DNA from: Aquilaria yunnanensis | Lineage: Eukaryota; Streptophyta; Magnoliopsida; Malvales; Thymelaeaceae | DNA length: 64,000 nucleotides | Direction of reading: 5' to 3' | Assembly (NCBI GenBank): GCA_039654915.1 | Contig: CM077599.1 | Coordinates: forward strand, 64,222,501-64,286,500 | Part shown: positions 21,299 through 33,002 of the stretch, in pieces | Layout: every line of letters starts with the position of its first letter | How positions within the stretch are numbered: position 1 is the first letter of the stretch | Made by a program: the position numbers and the translations under genes | Notes under the pieces: generated by a model | Databases searched by the model: none | Seen by the model: the letters and a program-made list of their open reading frames with translations, nothing else | What the model was told of the DNA's origin: nothing

Positions 21299-22817
21299 AC
21301 GGTCACTCTAATGTCCCTTTTTAGGTTGGTTGTCAAATTTGTGGTGAAACTCCTTGCTGTTTCATCCGGGTCATCCTTTATGTTATGGCTAAAGTTTCTT
21401 CATCAATTCATATCCAATTTCTTGTGCTTCTATTTTGCTGCAAATATGGTTCCCTTTCAATTTTATATGTTTTTCACTGTATTTTGACTTTGGTTGTCAC
21501 ATTTGTTGAATTTTTTAAGTGAGTTGGTGTCCACCTGATGACAGTAAGTACCCAAAGGTCAGCCATGTAGGTTTTAGTTTTGTTTATGGGGCAGATGGCA
21601 AGTGCAATAGAACTTGTAGCCCTAGGTTTGTAGCTGTAAAGAGGTTAGTATTGTTTCTTTACTTTCCATTTCATTCTTGGTTGTTATTTGTGAACAATAG
21701 TAATCTTGTTCTCTTAGTAAGGAATGACATGTGCAAGGGTAATGTAAAACATTATTGGCAGTAATAGGATTGAAAAGCACTTATCACTAAGATATAAAAT
21801 CCCCAAAGTCATGTTATTCTATCCATATCAATAGCTGTTTGAGAAAGAATCAAGTGGTAGCACATACTATCAAGAAATATAATGTTGAAAAGGTTTCAGT
21901 TAATTGTGTAGTTCTTATAAAAACAATTTTCTACACATAAGTTGAATGATAAGCCTTGGTGAAGTTCTAAATGTTCCTACACTTGGGATCTGAAATGTGT
22001 AATCTCTTACATAAAGGGAACTATAATTTTTTTTTTAATTTTTTATCATAATAGAACTGATCTCAGATGACATAATAGTTTAACTTCATTCTAAGACTAA
22101 AGGTATTTGATGCCATGGTTGTTGTTCATGCATTTGCTCTATTCAAGTATAATAAGTTCAACTGAATGTTTGTATCAAAATGGTTTAAATGTTTAACAAT
22201 AGAAATAGTAGAACACTCATTCTTTATTATTGAATGCTTGTTGTCTCCAAATTAATTATTCAATCATATAGTCACCTATTTATTTACTAAAGGACATTGA
22301 ATGTGTAGAAATAAGTCAAAAACTTTTGGGTATCTTAGAGCTCAAGCTAATGGACATAATTTAACAGATTGAGCTAGAATCATTAGTCAGCATTATTTGA
22401 AGACTTAGAGTCCAACTACAAGGCAGAAAATTTACCCCATCAAATTTTCTGGTTTGTGCTCTGTTCATGGCACAATCCTAAATGAGGGAAAAATGTATAC
22501 TGTGTAAATTTATGATGAATAACATAATAACTAATTGAATTGTTAAGCTTGATGCTTAAGAACTTACTAAAGATAATTCATTTATGTATTTAAGGTCATT
22601 ATTTGTTTAGAAGGATCATGGAATTGCCAACCTAGGAAAGGAAGAAAATATGTATATTGATACTCTGAATATTGTGTATGACCTGACTATTAAAAGTAGT
22701 TATTGATGAACTTTATATTTGTGGACATATAAATTGTCCACCTCTATTTGTTAATTGTTGGAAGTATAGGAACAGGACTAACGTGGTAATGTATGTAGTA
22801 TTAAAAAATAAAATAAG

Positions 22818-22820
<3 letters not shown>
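21299..22820. other. No gene recognised
   Basis: Interior of the outer CACTA-like element. AT-rich, with plus-strand frames at 21290-21764 that lack family signatures. Intron-like sequence is possible. Confidence 0.4.
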
Positions 22821-22852
<32 letters not shown>

Positions 22853-22886
22853 TGCATGTATGTATGTATGTATGTATGTATGTATA
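22821..22886. repeat. (TA)n followed by (GTAT)n microsatellite
   Basis: About 14 TA units then CATGCATG and a GTAT run, ending where the CACTA subterminal repeats resume. Confidence 0.9.
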
Positions 22887-22889
22887 GTT

Positions 22890-23304
22890 TAGCGATGGTT
22901 TTGTGTCACTAAAGATGGTCGTTGACTAGTGAAGGCCTCTAATTTAGTGATGGCTGCCCATCATTTAATTTAGTGAAGGCAAGCTGTTACTAAATTAGTG
23001 ACGGTTAACCGTTACTAATGTCATAAAAGTTAGCGACAAACAACTTTCACTAAACGTAGCGATGGCTTGCTTTCACTAAGTTATTAACGATAGCTAACCG
23101 TAAATAGGCTGGTACTGGAAAATTAATGACGGTCATATTTGCGAAGGCTGACCGTCACTAACTAACAGTTGTAATGATCGCTAATTTATTGGTGGTGAGT
23201 AAATTAGCCACACTAGGCTTAACGATGGCTGGCCGTCACTACATCTTATTTAGCGATTATTGACTGTCACTAATATTCATCACTAAAACCCTTTTTTAGT
23301 TGTG
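22890..23304. repeat. CACTA subterminal repeats, right end
   Basis: Imperfect copies of GTTAGCGA(C/T)GG and CCGTCACTAA in both orientations lead up to the terminus at 23304. The motif is close to that in the 1-631 element, which suggests related families. Confidence 0.6.
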
Positions 23305-26300
23305 TTGTTTTGTTGACCTTTGCTAGGCCTACTCATTCTTTAGCCCGGCTAGCTCTCACTCAACTAGCTTCTACTTGACTAACCTCTATAATTTAGGCAT
23401 CTCTTGCCGTGCTGGCTGCTTCCACTCTTTAAAAACTTAACTCTACATCTTTCAAGGTCGGAGACTCAAAGCTAAGGGTAAGAGAGTGAAATTAATCACG
23501 CCATCCTCAACTGATGATTTAGATGCACTAGGATAAAAGCCTACTTAGGTTTCTCAAGTCCGAGTTGAACGTCCTACAAGGGATGACCAGGCCTTGGCAA
23601 AGAGGTATGAGCCCCATGAACCCTCATTTAGCATTTTCTTTGCTAAGAATATCCTTGAGCAGCCTTCTATTGATCCTTGCACTAAGGGTTTAGTGAAGAG
23701 GTTTCTTTGGAATTCTCTCACCCTAAGGCCTCAGCCATTAGCTACAGCTACTTGCCTATAGCTTTAGACTTCATGGAGGAAATGGGGGTATGCATTGCAC
23801 GTGTAACTACTTCTCTTACTTTTTGCTAAATAAAACTTTTTTGCCTCTTCACTAGGCTAGAGTATTGACAAGAATTTTTTTATACATGTGACCTGTCTAT
23901 ATAGCCTCTTGCTAACCTGCATGACCAAGTAGAATGCTTGTTAGAAGTAGCTATAGAAGTATGCTTGGCAGTTCCATCAGTATGCAACAGAAGGGGTCGA
24001 TCTCACTTGTCCCCAAATCAGGAACCTTTCTCAATAGGTTAGGTGTCCTAGGCCTTTGAGTGGTCTTCCTTCATGGTGCTTGTCAAGGAGCGTCAAGCTT
24101 AGGTGGATCGTTGGATACAGTTTGGCAAGTACATGAAGGATGTCGTGTGCCAAGGTAAGAAAAAGGTTTCTAATCTCAAGGAAGAGAAAGCTAACTTGGA
24201 GGCAAAGGTTCAAGAGCTGGAGTCTTAGCCTTTATGGATTGGTTTTGTCTTGTCCGTTTCCAGGTACAGGAACGATACTTTAGTAATAACCTCACCTAGC
24301 TCCAAGTTGACTTTGTGCCACAGGGGCTAAGGAGGCGTGGTCCAACTTCAACAACCTAAATTTTGAAAAGGTCCAACTTGACCTCTTCCCCCAGGTAACT
24401 AAATCTTCAGTCTTCTTTACGATCAATTTTTTTTTTGTTCTTTCTTAGGCTACGTCTCAGTATAATTTTTTTTTTGTAAAGTGAATAATTTATGGAAATT
24501 TATCCGAGAGCAATTTTGGTAAGTGTTTTGTTTTTTTTTCTTTTGCTAAATTCCCTTTGTTTTTAGGGGATGTTTCTGAGACCAATTGGTGCTCAGTCTC
24601 ATGATCTCTATTGTTCCCCCTCCCAGTATTTTTTGAGTTGTTCCTTTACTTAGAAAATATAATCCACACTATTTTCAAATTTTTTGTTTTCGAGCATTGG
24701 CCAAGTATCCAATATGTTATGCACATCTTTGAGCCCATATAATGTTCATTAGCTATGCGGATTCTAACTTGGATTATAGAAGCATATGCATCCCACCATT
24801 GTCTTGAGCACACTACTAAGTTGTTTTTTTGATACCTCTATGAAAGCTCATTCATGGCAATCATTTTAGAGCCTATGTAAGTTTTTGCTCTTGGCATCAA
24901 GCCTCGGTAAAATTTTATTCATGTAGTCCACTTATGATGAACGGGATCAATTGACCATTCCTCTATAGATAAAGGAGTCTTGATTATATAGTGGCCTCAA
25001 AGATCATAATGGTTGGTTAGCTTACCTTGTGTTCCCCGTTTCTTTACATGTGCTGACACAATCAGTGATGATGGTATATGTGGCAGCCTTTCTAGAACAT
25101 CAAATGGGTTTAAGGTGTTAGGTGTTAAGAAGTCATTATGACACATCCTTAATGGGTTTGAGCCAGGAGAGATTATGAGGATTAGAGGTTGTCCACCCAT
25201 TAATATCCCATTGTAGTGCCTAAGAGTTAGTCACTTTGGTGGATATCCAAGGTTACTATTTGGTGGTAAGGGCCCTTTGTCACAGATGTATCATCGCTGC
25301 CCTTGAGCCTATATAGCATAGTCTTCCTACATAGGTCAAGCAAGTGTTTGTTGGGAGAGGCCAACATAATGCTTTGGCTATAGCTGGTGAGTACGAGCCC
25401 TATGAGCTGTCTATTGATATACGATATGATGTCAAACATATCCCAGTCCTAGGTCATCTTAACGCTTGGGGCTTTTAATTACATAGATGCTTACTTTGTG
25501 GACATTGAAGATTGCTTTAGAAAGCTTGAGGTACACCATGCACGCATGGGTTCCCTTTTCCCTTCTCTTTCTTTTGAGGTTCTTTAGAACTTAGACTTTT
25601 TCTTTACTGATGGATTTTCCCATTTGTTTAGGTGCCACATTCTATCTTGATGACCTTTCTTGAGGGACAGTGCACTTATGAGGAGTTTCTTCGATAGATC
25701 AGAAAGAAGATAGATTCCTATCACCAGCATATTCACCCAAGGAAATATCTTGTCGGTTCTCTTATTAGGGACATCTTTTCTTAGGCCCAGGCTTCATGGG
25801 AAGTGGAGCAGTTTACCTAGGAGGAGCTATTTTCGAAGCACCAAGCTAACATGGCTTGCCTTTGCTCTAGTTTGGTCGAGGCCTAGAGAGTATTCGGATG
25901 GTACTACGCCTTCCTCCTCTTCGGAGGATAGCTCCAACTCTATGAAATTCTTTAGCTCGTAGAAAAATTTATTCATGCCTTCATAATTGGTGTAAAAATT
26001 TTGTACTATGGGCTGACCTTTTTCCTTCTGAGTTGCTTTTTTCTTTCCGGCAATCTAAAAGTATTCTCTTTCTTGGTTATGCATAAATATTCTCTTATGT
26101 CGATTGCGTCTACTAGGGCTAACTTCCTGCTGTGGTATTTGTCTTCGCAATACTACTGAAATGTACACCTCAATAACTTTTTCACATGCACACTACTTTA
26201 CATCATCCTGTGTTTTACCTATTATCTCTATCTTTTAGCTTTCATGTTATCTTGTTTTATTCTCTATTACAGAATCCATTGCTGCTAATGTATTCTGGAG

Positions 26301-26330
26301 CAACTACAACATTTGGAACTATGTATTAAA
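23305..26330 (+). pseudogene. Decayed coding-like region, unrecognised
   Basis: Plus-strand frames interrupted by many stops keep protein-like character: KRYEPHEPSFSIFFAKNI and LVKRFLWNSLTLRPQP (23600-23740), a charged coiled-coil-like KKKVSNLKEEKANLEAKVQE (24150-24225), and SILMTFLEGQCTYEEFLR then KYLVGSLIRDIF and FSKHQANMACLCSSLVE (25635-25885). The order of a folded N part, a coiled coil and a further folded part recalls gag-like or plant transposon-associated hypothetical proteins, but I cannot name one. T-rich stretches at 24420-24540 may be introns. The region ends exactly where copia element I begins. Confidence 0.3.
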
Positions 26331-26817
26331 TGTTACAAAAGTTGATTTTTTGAATCAAACGAATCAACCATAAAATCCAATATCAACCCATGTTGAATCA
26401 TCAAGACCAAACCGAAAGTAAACTAGAAGCGTGTCTGGATCCATTGGAGGATTCTAGAACGATGATCTTATGGCTTATTGCCTTCCAAACAGATAAGTAT
26501 GAGTTCCTCCCTGCTCTTTCTAATGATAGGGCTCAGAGGAGGCAGAAACTGAAGTAAGGAAACCCTAGTACGTATGATTTAGGGACCATAGCCTTTTTAT
26601 ATAGATTGACAATGTTAGTTTTTTGTATATTTTATTTCAGCTCATCATAAAAAAAATGTTACATTTTAGCCTTTACACATTAAAATTGTCCATCCTTTAC
26701 AAAATGTCTAAGGCCCAAACCTAAATCATATTAAATCAGTTTTGATTAGGCCAAACATTTTGATAGCATATATAATGCACAATTCATTCACATAATAGTC
26801 CATATAAAAATCCAACA
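26331..26817 (-). repeat. Copia I 3' LTR
   Basis: 487 bp, plus-strand ends TGTTACAAAAG and ATCCAACA. It aligns with 34910-35399 along its whole length with scattered substitutions. A CAATCTATATAAAAAGG box is present on the minus strand near 26600. Confidence 0.85.
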
Positions 26818-26832
26818 ATCTCCCACTTGGGC
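26818..26832 (-). other. Copia I polypurine tract
   Basis: On the minus strand GCCCAAGTGGGAGAT lies directly against the 3' LTR; AAGTGGGAGATTG is the usual plus-strand priming site of many plant copia elements. Confidence 0.7.
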
Positions 26833-27232
26833 TATATGTGTAACTTGTAATTATGCATTATAACCTTATGAATACTCCAAAAGAAGCTATCATAACAAAA
26901 GCATCTTACCCAATTTCATCCATTAATTATATCAACAAAAGATCATAGCGGCCTTTGTTACATGTAGCATAGCTAAGCCCATCCATGGTCACGCGTATTG
27001 ATATAATTGAATGACATGAATCAAGTGTAGATGTATAGCATGGAAATTACTTATAATGTGATCTTAAACATACATATTTCCAACAAGTCCAACCTTAGTG
27101 AGAACAATCTCATCAAAATTTAGAGTGAACGTAAACTGTAAACTTTATTTCCATAAAAGATAAACATAATAATCCATAAAATAACTATAAAAGTGTCCAA
27201 AACTTTTAAGCATCTAAAAGTACAAACTCCCA

Positions 27233-27720
27233 CTAAATCTGAATATCTTGAAGAGATACAACATCTATATTAGCGACATACTCATGAAAGACCTTTGGCG
27301 GCAATCCTTTATTGAGCAAATCCGCAATCATGGAGTTCATTCCAATATGCTCTGTACACATGCCAATATGCTTTGACTTCACCGAGCTCAAGTTGTTATT
27401 GGCATATAGAACTATTGACTTATTGTCATAAAACAACTTAAGTGGTCTTTCAATATCACCTATAATTCGTACACCAGTAACAAAATTTCAAAACCATATG
27501 CCATGGTTGGATGCCTCATGACAAGCTATATATTCTGCTGCCATGGTGGGGGAAGTTGTAAGTGTCTACTTGACATTTTTCCAGGAAACAGCTCCTCCAG
27601 GAAGTAAGTAGATATAGACTAATATGGGCTTTCAACTATCTTCGCATCTAGTGAAGTCAAAATCAGAATAACTAATGACCTATAAGTGATCCGATCTCCT
27701 ACATGTGAGCATGTAATCAT
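27233..27720 (-). pseudogene. Copia I RNase H remnant
   Basis: Minus-strand translation contains SYSDFDFTRC, LPGGAVSWKN, TMAAEYIACHEASNHGIW and DNKSIVLYANNNLSSVKSKH, the copia RNase H signature, ending in IADLLNKGLPPKVFHEYVAN. This enzyme degrades the RNA strand during reverse transcription in the virus-like particle. Internal stops occur, and about 25 codons around the catalytic tail are missing after KSKHIGM, where the product jumps to TEHIGMNSM. It follows the RT domain in frame-broken form and is next to the polypurine tract. Confidence 0.75.
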
Positions 27721-28711
27721 TTGTTGTTTGCTAATACCGCATGACCCATTTAGCTGTTTTCCAATGATCCATTCTAGAATTACTCAAGTATCTACCTAGC
27801 ATCCCAACTATGTAAGCATTATCTAGTCGCGTGCTAAATGACATTGATTGACACCAAAATTTATCTCCTTTAGCCACAAAGGTGTCTCCTGGTTTACAAT
27901 CCTATATGCCAAACCTTTTAAGCACTTTCTCGATATATTTCTTTTGTGATAACCTAAGAATACCCCAAAAGCCATCCTAGTGTATTTTTATACCTAACAC
28001 GAAAGAGGTGTCACCATGATCTTTCATCTCAAATTTCTTTGATAGAAATCTCTTGGCTTCATGTAATAAGCCTATATCATTATTGGCAAGTAGTATGTCA
28101 TTGATATATAAAACCAGGAAAATATGTTTACTCCTACTAAACTTGTGGGATATATAATCATTAACTACATTTATCTCAAAACTAAATGAGATGACAACTT
28201 AGTGAAATTTAGGCTACCATTGACGGAAACCTTGATTGAGGCCATAGATGGATTTCTTTAATTTGCAAACCATTTGCTTTGTATCACCAAATACAAAATT
28301 TTTTGGTTGCACCATATTGATCATTTCATCAATGTCACCATTGAGAAATGCCATTTTAGTATCTATCTGATGTAACTCAAGGTAAAAATGTACCACTAAT
28401 GCCATTATTATCCTAGAAGAGTTTTTCGATGAAACCAAAAAGAAAGTTGCTTTATAATTGATGTCTTCTTTTTGTGTGAAGCCTTTTATAGGAAGACAAG
28501 CTTTATACCTTTCTACCCTACCCTTTGAATGCATTTTGGTTTTAAATATCCATTTACAACCAATAAGTTTCATACCTTCGGGCAAAGAGACAAGTTCCCA
28601 AATATCATTGTCTTTCATAGACTTCATTTCCTCATTCATGGCATTAATCCACTTTTGATAACTAGGACTTTCAATGGCTTGATGAAAGTTTATTGGATCA
28701 CCTTCCATCAA
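27721..28711 (-). pseudogene. Copia I reverse transcriptase remnant
   Basis: An open stretch of 165 codons (28214-28711) carries the RT N-terminal part: MNEEMKSMKDNDIWELV, GCKWIFKTKM, RYKACLPIKGFTQ and KMAFLNGDIDEMI. Downstream, in a broken frame, come LVLYINDILLANNDIGLL and SKKFEMKDHGDTSFVLGIKI. The catalytic box, normally Y-V-D-D in copia RTs, reads Y-I-N-D, so one metal-binding aspartate is lost. Stops lie between the halves. RT copies element RNA into cDNA; this copy cannot. Confidence 0.8.
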
Positions 28712-28989
28712 TCAATTGTCATCCTTTTTTCTTGGAGGAAGATGATATAATCATCTAGAATCACCTTTCTCTTTTTTCTAATGAATCTTCTTAATGGCAT
28801 TGATTCTTAAGGCTGTTGAGTTTGTTCTTCAAGAACAATTTCTGAATTTTGAATTTCGGTTCTCTGACATTGTCTTGATTTCCTTCTTAAAAAATGTGAG
28901 GAATAAAAGTCTGATCATTGTCAAGAAGAACCATGGGAATGGTTACACATTCCTCTTCAAAGACAAGGTCCCTAATCTTATCTTCTCCC

Positions 28990-29916
28990 AAAAACTCAAC
29001 ATCCTTAAAGAACTAAGCATTACCTGTCTAAAAAATTGCCTTAAATGTGGGATCATAAAACTTACAACCTTTAGATCTCTCATAGTGTCTAATAAAGTAA
29101 CAACTGACTGCCCTAGAGTCCAAATTATTTTCATTCAACTTATAAAGCCTAGCTTAAGCTAGATAACCCCAAATGTAAAAGTACTTCAAACTAGGTTTCT
29201 TGTCCATCCAAAGCTCATAAGGGGTTTTAACAGTTTCTTTTTTTAGAACTTTGTTGAGTATGTAAGCTGCAGTCTTCAAAGCTTCTTCTCAGAGTGATTC
29301 TGGTAAAGGTAGAATGACTAATCATACCTCTTACCATGTTGTTAAGCATTTTGTTTTTCCTTTCAACAACACTGCTCATGCTAAAAGATCCTGGCATGAT
29401 GTACTATAGGACAATACTGCATTCCTCTGGGAATTTAGCAAAGAGTCCTAGATATTGCTCACTTAAACCATGATATCTACCATCGTATTTCCTACAACTA
29501 TTAGATATGACAACTTTAATTCTTTTGCTGAGTTGATTTTCAACTTCAGCCTTAAAGATTTTAAACACATCCAATGACTCGGACTTTTCATGAATGAAAT
29601 TAGGTAGCCATAATGTGAGAAATCGTCTATGAATGTAATAAAATATCGTTGACCATTCCAAGAAACTATTGAAAATACCCCAAAAATATCTATATGTATT
29701 TAGTTCTAAGATGCTTGAAGTCCTGTTGGCACCTAATCTCTTAGTATTTGTTTATTTTCCCCTTATGCAATTAACCCAAATTTCAAAATCTTTGAAATCG
29801 ATGGGATCAAGAATTCCATATGACACAAGTCTTTCAATTCTCTACTTAGAGATATGACCTAATCTCTTATGCCATAGTGAAGTGGAATTCTTACTGGTTA
29901 ATTTGCGCTTTACACC
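28990..29916 (-). pseudogene. Copia I GAG-pre-integrase and integrase remnant
   Basis: Immediately left of the solo LTR, the minus strand reads STSLWHKRLGHISK then RIERLVSYGILDPIDF, the pre-integrase zinc segment. After stops come KSESLDVFKIFKAEVENQLS and SRKYDGRY...LFAKFPEECSIV, then SFSMSSVVERKNKMLNNMV and RGMISHST. Expected acidic catalytic residues (D, D, E) are only partly retained: the second aspartate position reads S-N-S instead of D-x-G. It continues from the protease end at 31352, on the other side of the inserted LTR. Confidence 0.75.
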
Positions 29917-29921
29917 TCAGG

Positions 29922-31351
29922 TGTTAGAGTTGTGCCCAAAAGCCAATCATGATATGATTGTATTTTGGATATTAAGGCATGATATTTTATTGAGGCATTA
30001 ATCCAGTAATTATGTTTGTTGTTCTATTTCTGCGTAATGTAATAAATATAATTATAACCTTAGAATAATGATATTCTTAAATGTCCTTTGTCTAGTATTA
30101 TCATGAAGCGGGTTGCAATAATACGTAAAGACTACCATATGTGGAGACTAATATAAGATATGTAGTCTATTTATGGGTACAAGTTGGAAAACTTGTGTAC
30201 TGGACCAACCCATCATAAGAATGCTACATGGATCGTTATATGAGTATCATAAGTGACTTTCATATTGATCATGTATATGTAGTCCTTTGACCTAAGGTCA
30301 TCAAGGTTCCTTACCTGTGAGTCATATACTTTGATACTTCCCTTTGTTGCTTGTAATTGAGTGAACTTGAAGGAGGTCATTGGCTCACATATCATGCGTA
30401 AGGTTTTGTATAATCAAGATGAGATTTGTCCCTCCTATGTAATGGGAGTGATATCTTTAGGCCATTGATAGAGTGAGACTAAGAAAATGCATGGTCATGC
30501 TTGGATGAGTTGATATACACTATCAATGTCATCAGTTTAAGTTAGTCTACTCGGTGATTAAGAAACCATAGATCGGGCTATATGAGAGTGACACATTCCA
30601 TGTCTCGTGCTTAGTCTTGATATCTTAGACAAAAGGACAATGTCATATACGAATAATGATCATAAAGGTTTAGTCGAATCACCGACAATCTTGTCACTTC
30701 AGTAGCAATGTTGTGTTGCTAGATACCGTTTATTGTTTATGATCATAAATGTGATTTATGATCATTGCCAATGTGATAGGAACCTATTGGGTCGCACACA
30801 TAGAGCCAATTGGATTATTTGAGTGCATGGGCTGAATTGTTTGGTCTTGGTTTCATGATAATTTCGTATTAATGATTGGCCCAAAAGTTGAGCCATTATT
30901 AAGGCCGAAATTAAACCTAATTGGATTAGGGCTTTGAAACCAATATTAGGCTTGGAAGTTGAGTCTTACTATAAATACATCATATAGTGAGAAATTTGCA
31001 GCCCTTGCCCTAGCCTAAAAAAAAAAACAAAATCAAAAGAGTTCTGAAAGTTCCAATAGCACTCTTCTCTTGCCATTCCTTGGAGGACGCAAGCTAGCAC
31101 TATGAGCGCAAGAAGAATGCATCTACTGGCACGTGGTAGAGGCGTGGTGATGCCGAGAGGCTCGTGTGGATACCATAGAGAGCTTGAATACGTCAACTGT
31201 TCAAGTTTTATGATTTGACTCAACAGTTGGGTGAAAGATCTCAACCGAGCTAGGTATAAAATTTTGAGCACCCAATTTACCCCATTTTACTTGGATCCTG
31301 GAGAGTTTCGGTTACATTTTGCTGCACTTGCTTGGCTCCCAAAACACAACA
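29922..31351 (+). mobile_element. Solo LTR of copia family III (copy B)
   Basis: 1430 bp from TGTTAGAGTTGTGCCC to AAAACACAACA, flanked by TCAGG on both sides (29917-29921 and 31352-31356). It aligns with 59740-61155 over its full length. No internal region is attached, so LTR-LTR recombination removed the rest. It lies between the protease and integrase of copia I and is therefore younger. Confidence 0.9.
30970..30977 (+). promoter_or_regulatory. TATA box of solo LTR B
   Basis: TATAAATA at the conserved LTR position, just upstream of the region homologous to the transcribed part. Confidence 0.5.
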
Positions 31352-31656
31352 TCAGGTACTTTTATGCAAGGTTCCATTAAATGAAGCAATTGTACCAAGC
31401 ATATGAAGATTATCATCAACTAACAAACAACCTATATCAACTGGTTTTGAATCTTGAAAAAGACTAAATTTTCTATTTCCAAATTAACAAAAATGTCCAA
31501 ATTTGTCCAAAATAGAAATAGAAACCAAAGTCCGTATAAAAAATGGTACAACAAAAGTCTTATTTAAGTCTAAATAAAATCCAGTTTTTAATAATAATCT
31601 AAATGTCCCAATTGGTTCAACTTGCACTTACTTGCCATCACCCACATAGATGTATC
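31352..31656 (-). pseudogene. Copia I protease C-terminal part
   Basis: Resumes after the LINE: minus strand RYIYVGDGK, VQVEPIGTFRLLL, LDLNKTFVVPFFIRTLVSIS and, nearer the solo LTR, IGCLLVDDNLHMLGTIASFN. This is the region between the aspartic protease active site and the pre-integrase domain in copia polyproteins. It is joined to the part at 33003-33060 once the LINE and one target copy are removed. Confidence 0.7.
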
Positions 31657-31670
31657 TTTCACCATCACTT

Positions 31671-32990
31671 TTTTTTAACAGCAAAAAAGGAATTGAATTA
31701 CCTCAACAAAAATTTACACACAAAAGAGAACAAGCAAGATGCTAGCCAATGACAGTGAAAACAAGCCCATCGCTTAATATCCTAGTTGTTTCTAACTGCA
31801 CCTGGCACCTATCTAAGATAACAACCAATTTTGGATAGCTAACTTAGGATTACTAAACCATTCAAAACAATTACAATTTAGCTTTGCACATCTATTTTTT
31901 ATCCAAATAAATGACAAAGATTGAATTCCCAGCAGCAGTTGACATGCAGATTTTTTATGATCCTTAAAAACCAACTAATTTATTCTATCCTGTAAAGACC
32001 ATAATGTAATGAATCTTACCACCTCCCTAACATTCCCTTGATTGCTTAAAAGTCCAGCAAGCACTTGACCTGATAATGCCTCCATAATGCTTGCAACCAA
32101 AAAGTTTTGTACCTGCCACTACTCTCCAACCAGTTTCCAAACTACCGCAGCATGTTCACAGCTTGTTAGCACATGATCTAATGTTTCATCACTCTGCTTG
32201 CAGAAAGGACACACCAGCTCCACTTGGATGCCATGCAAGGATAGGTTGACCCTCGAAGGAAGATGATATAACATCACTCTCCACACACATATATTAACCT
32301 TCTGAGGAACCCATCTGTTCCAGCTTGTTCTATGCTTCGCTACTGCCAAGTACAAACTGATTTCACCCACCTTGTCTAACAAAGTCTTTACAAAAAAGTC
32401 ACTTTTCACGTGCATCTGCCGCCACCACCTATCTAGAAGACCTGTCTCCAAGTGTTAAGAATTCAAAAGATTCATTAGTTCTATAAACTCCCCTTTTTCT
32501 CTCCCACGTAACTCCCTTCTTTGATTCCACACACCTAGCCTGCCCTCCACCTCTCAACTAACTAGCATTCTTTTGATTGTTCCAAACTAAAAGCTTAGGA
32601 AAACATTCCTTCAACTTCATATCTCCAAATCAAATGTCCTCCCAAAATTTAACCTTATTAGCTACCCCCACATTCCATCTAAAAGAATTGGTAAAATCCA
32701 CACCTAACTTATTCAACTCCCAACCAATTTTAACCACAGTACGCCAAACACCTGAAATTTTTTTCGTTTCAAATCACTATCAAACCCACTCCTATACCTG
32801 AAAATAGATTTAACAATTCTTACCCAAAGAGCTTTCTCTTCTACCCTAAATCTCCACCACCATTTCCCAAGAATAGCTAATTTTTTTACTCTTAGACTTC
32901 CCACACCTGATCCCCCAAAATCCCATTTTGAAAGAATTTTTTTCCGCTCTTCCCATGCTAATTTTTTCCCAACCCTAATGGCCCCTCATT
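31671..32990 (-). mobile_element. 5'-truncated L1-type LINE insertion
   Basis: About 1.3 kb on the minus strand, ending in a short A-run (plus-strand TTTTTTTT near 31669-31676) and flanked by TTTCACCATCAC at 31657-31668 and 32991-33002, a target duplication of the size LINEs make. It holds only the distal part of ORF2. The site lies in the protease coding of copia I, so the LINE is younger than copia I. Confidence 0.85.
32119..32451 (-). pseudogene. LINE ORF2 C-terminal zinc-binding domain (zf-RVT)
   Basis: The 110-residue frame has SWNRWVPQKVNICVWRVMLY, LPSRVNLSLHGI, CPFCKQSDETLDHVLTSCEH and AAVVWK, the plant non-LTR reverse-transcriptase zinc-binding domain with its C-x2-C...H...C-x-H spacing intact. 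The RT catalytic domain itself is missing through 5' truncation. An upstream frame (32713-32904) with KWWWRFRVEEKALWVRIVKS is the segment that precedes this domain in such proteins. No function is expected. Confidence 0.85.
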
Positions 32991-33002
32991 TTTCACCATC
33001 AC

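Larger units (their letters stand above)
17691..23304. mobile_element. CACTA-like element interrupted by a second CACTA
   Basis: The right end at 23304, reverse-complemented, reads CACAACTAAAAAAGGG, a decayed CACTAC-type terminus. Subterminal GTCACTAA/TAGCGA(C/T)(A/G)G motifs fill 17730-18426 and resume at 20812, then again at 22890-23300. Removing 18427-20811 with one TCA restores an unbroken AACTAGTTGTCACTAAGTTA. The left boundary is approximate: repeats become visible at about 17690 but the terminus was not found. Confidence 0.5.

Noticed and set aside
28458..29162. Plus-strand ORFs of 66-122 codons opposite RT and integrase of copia I
   Set aside because: Shadows of minus-strand pol, which carries recognisable motifs.
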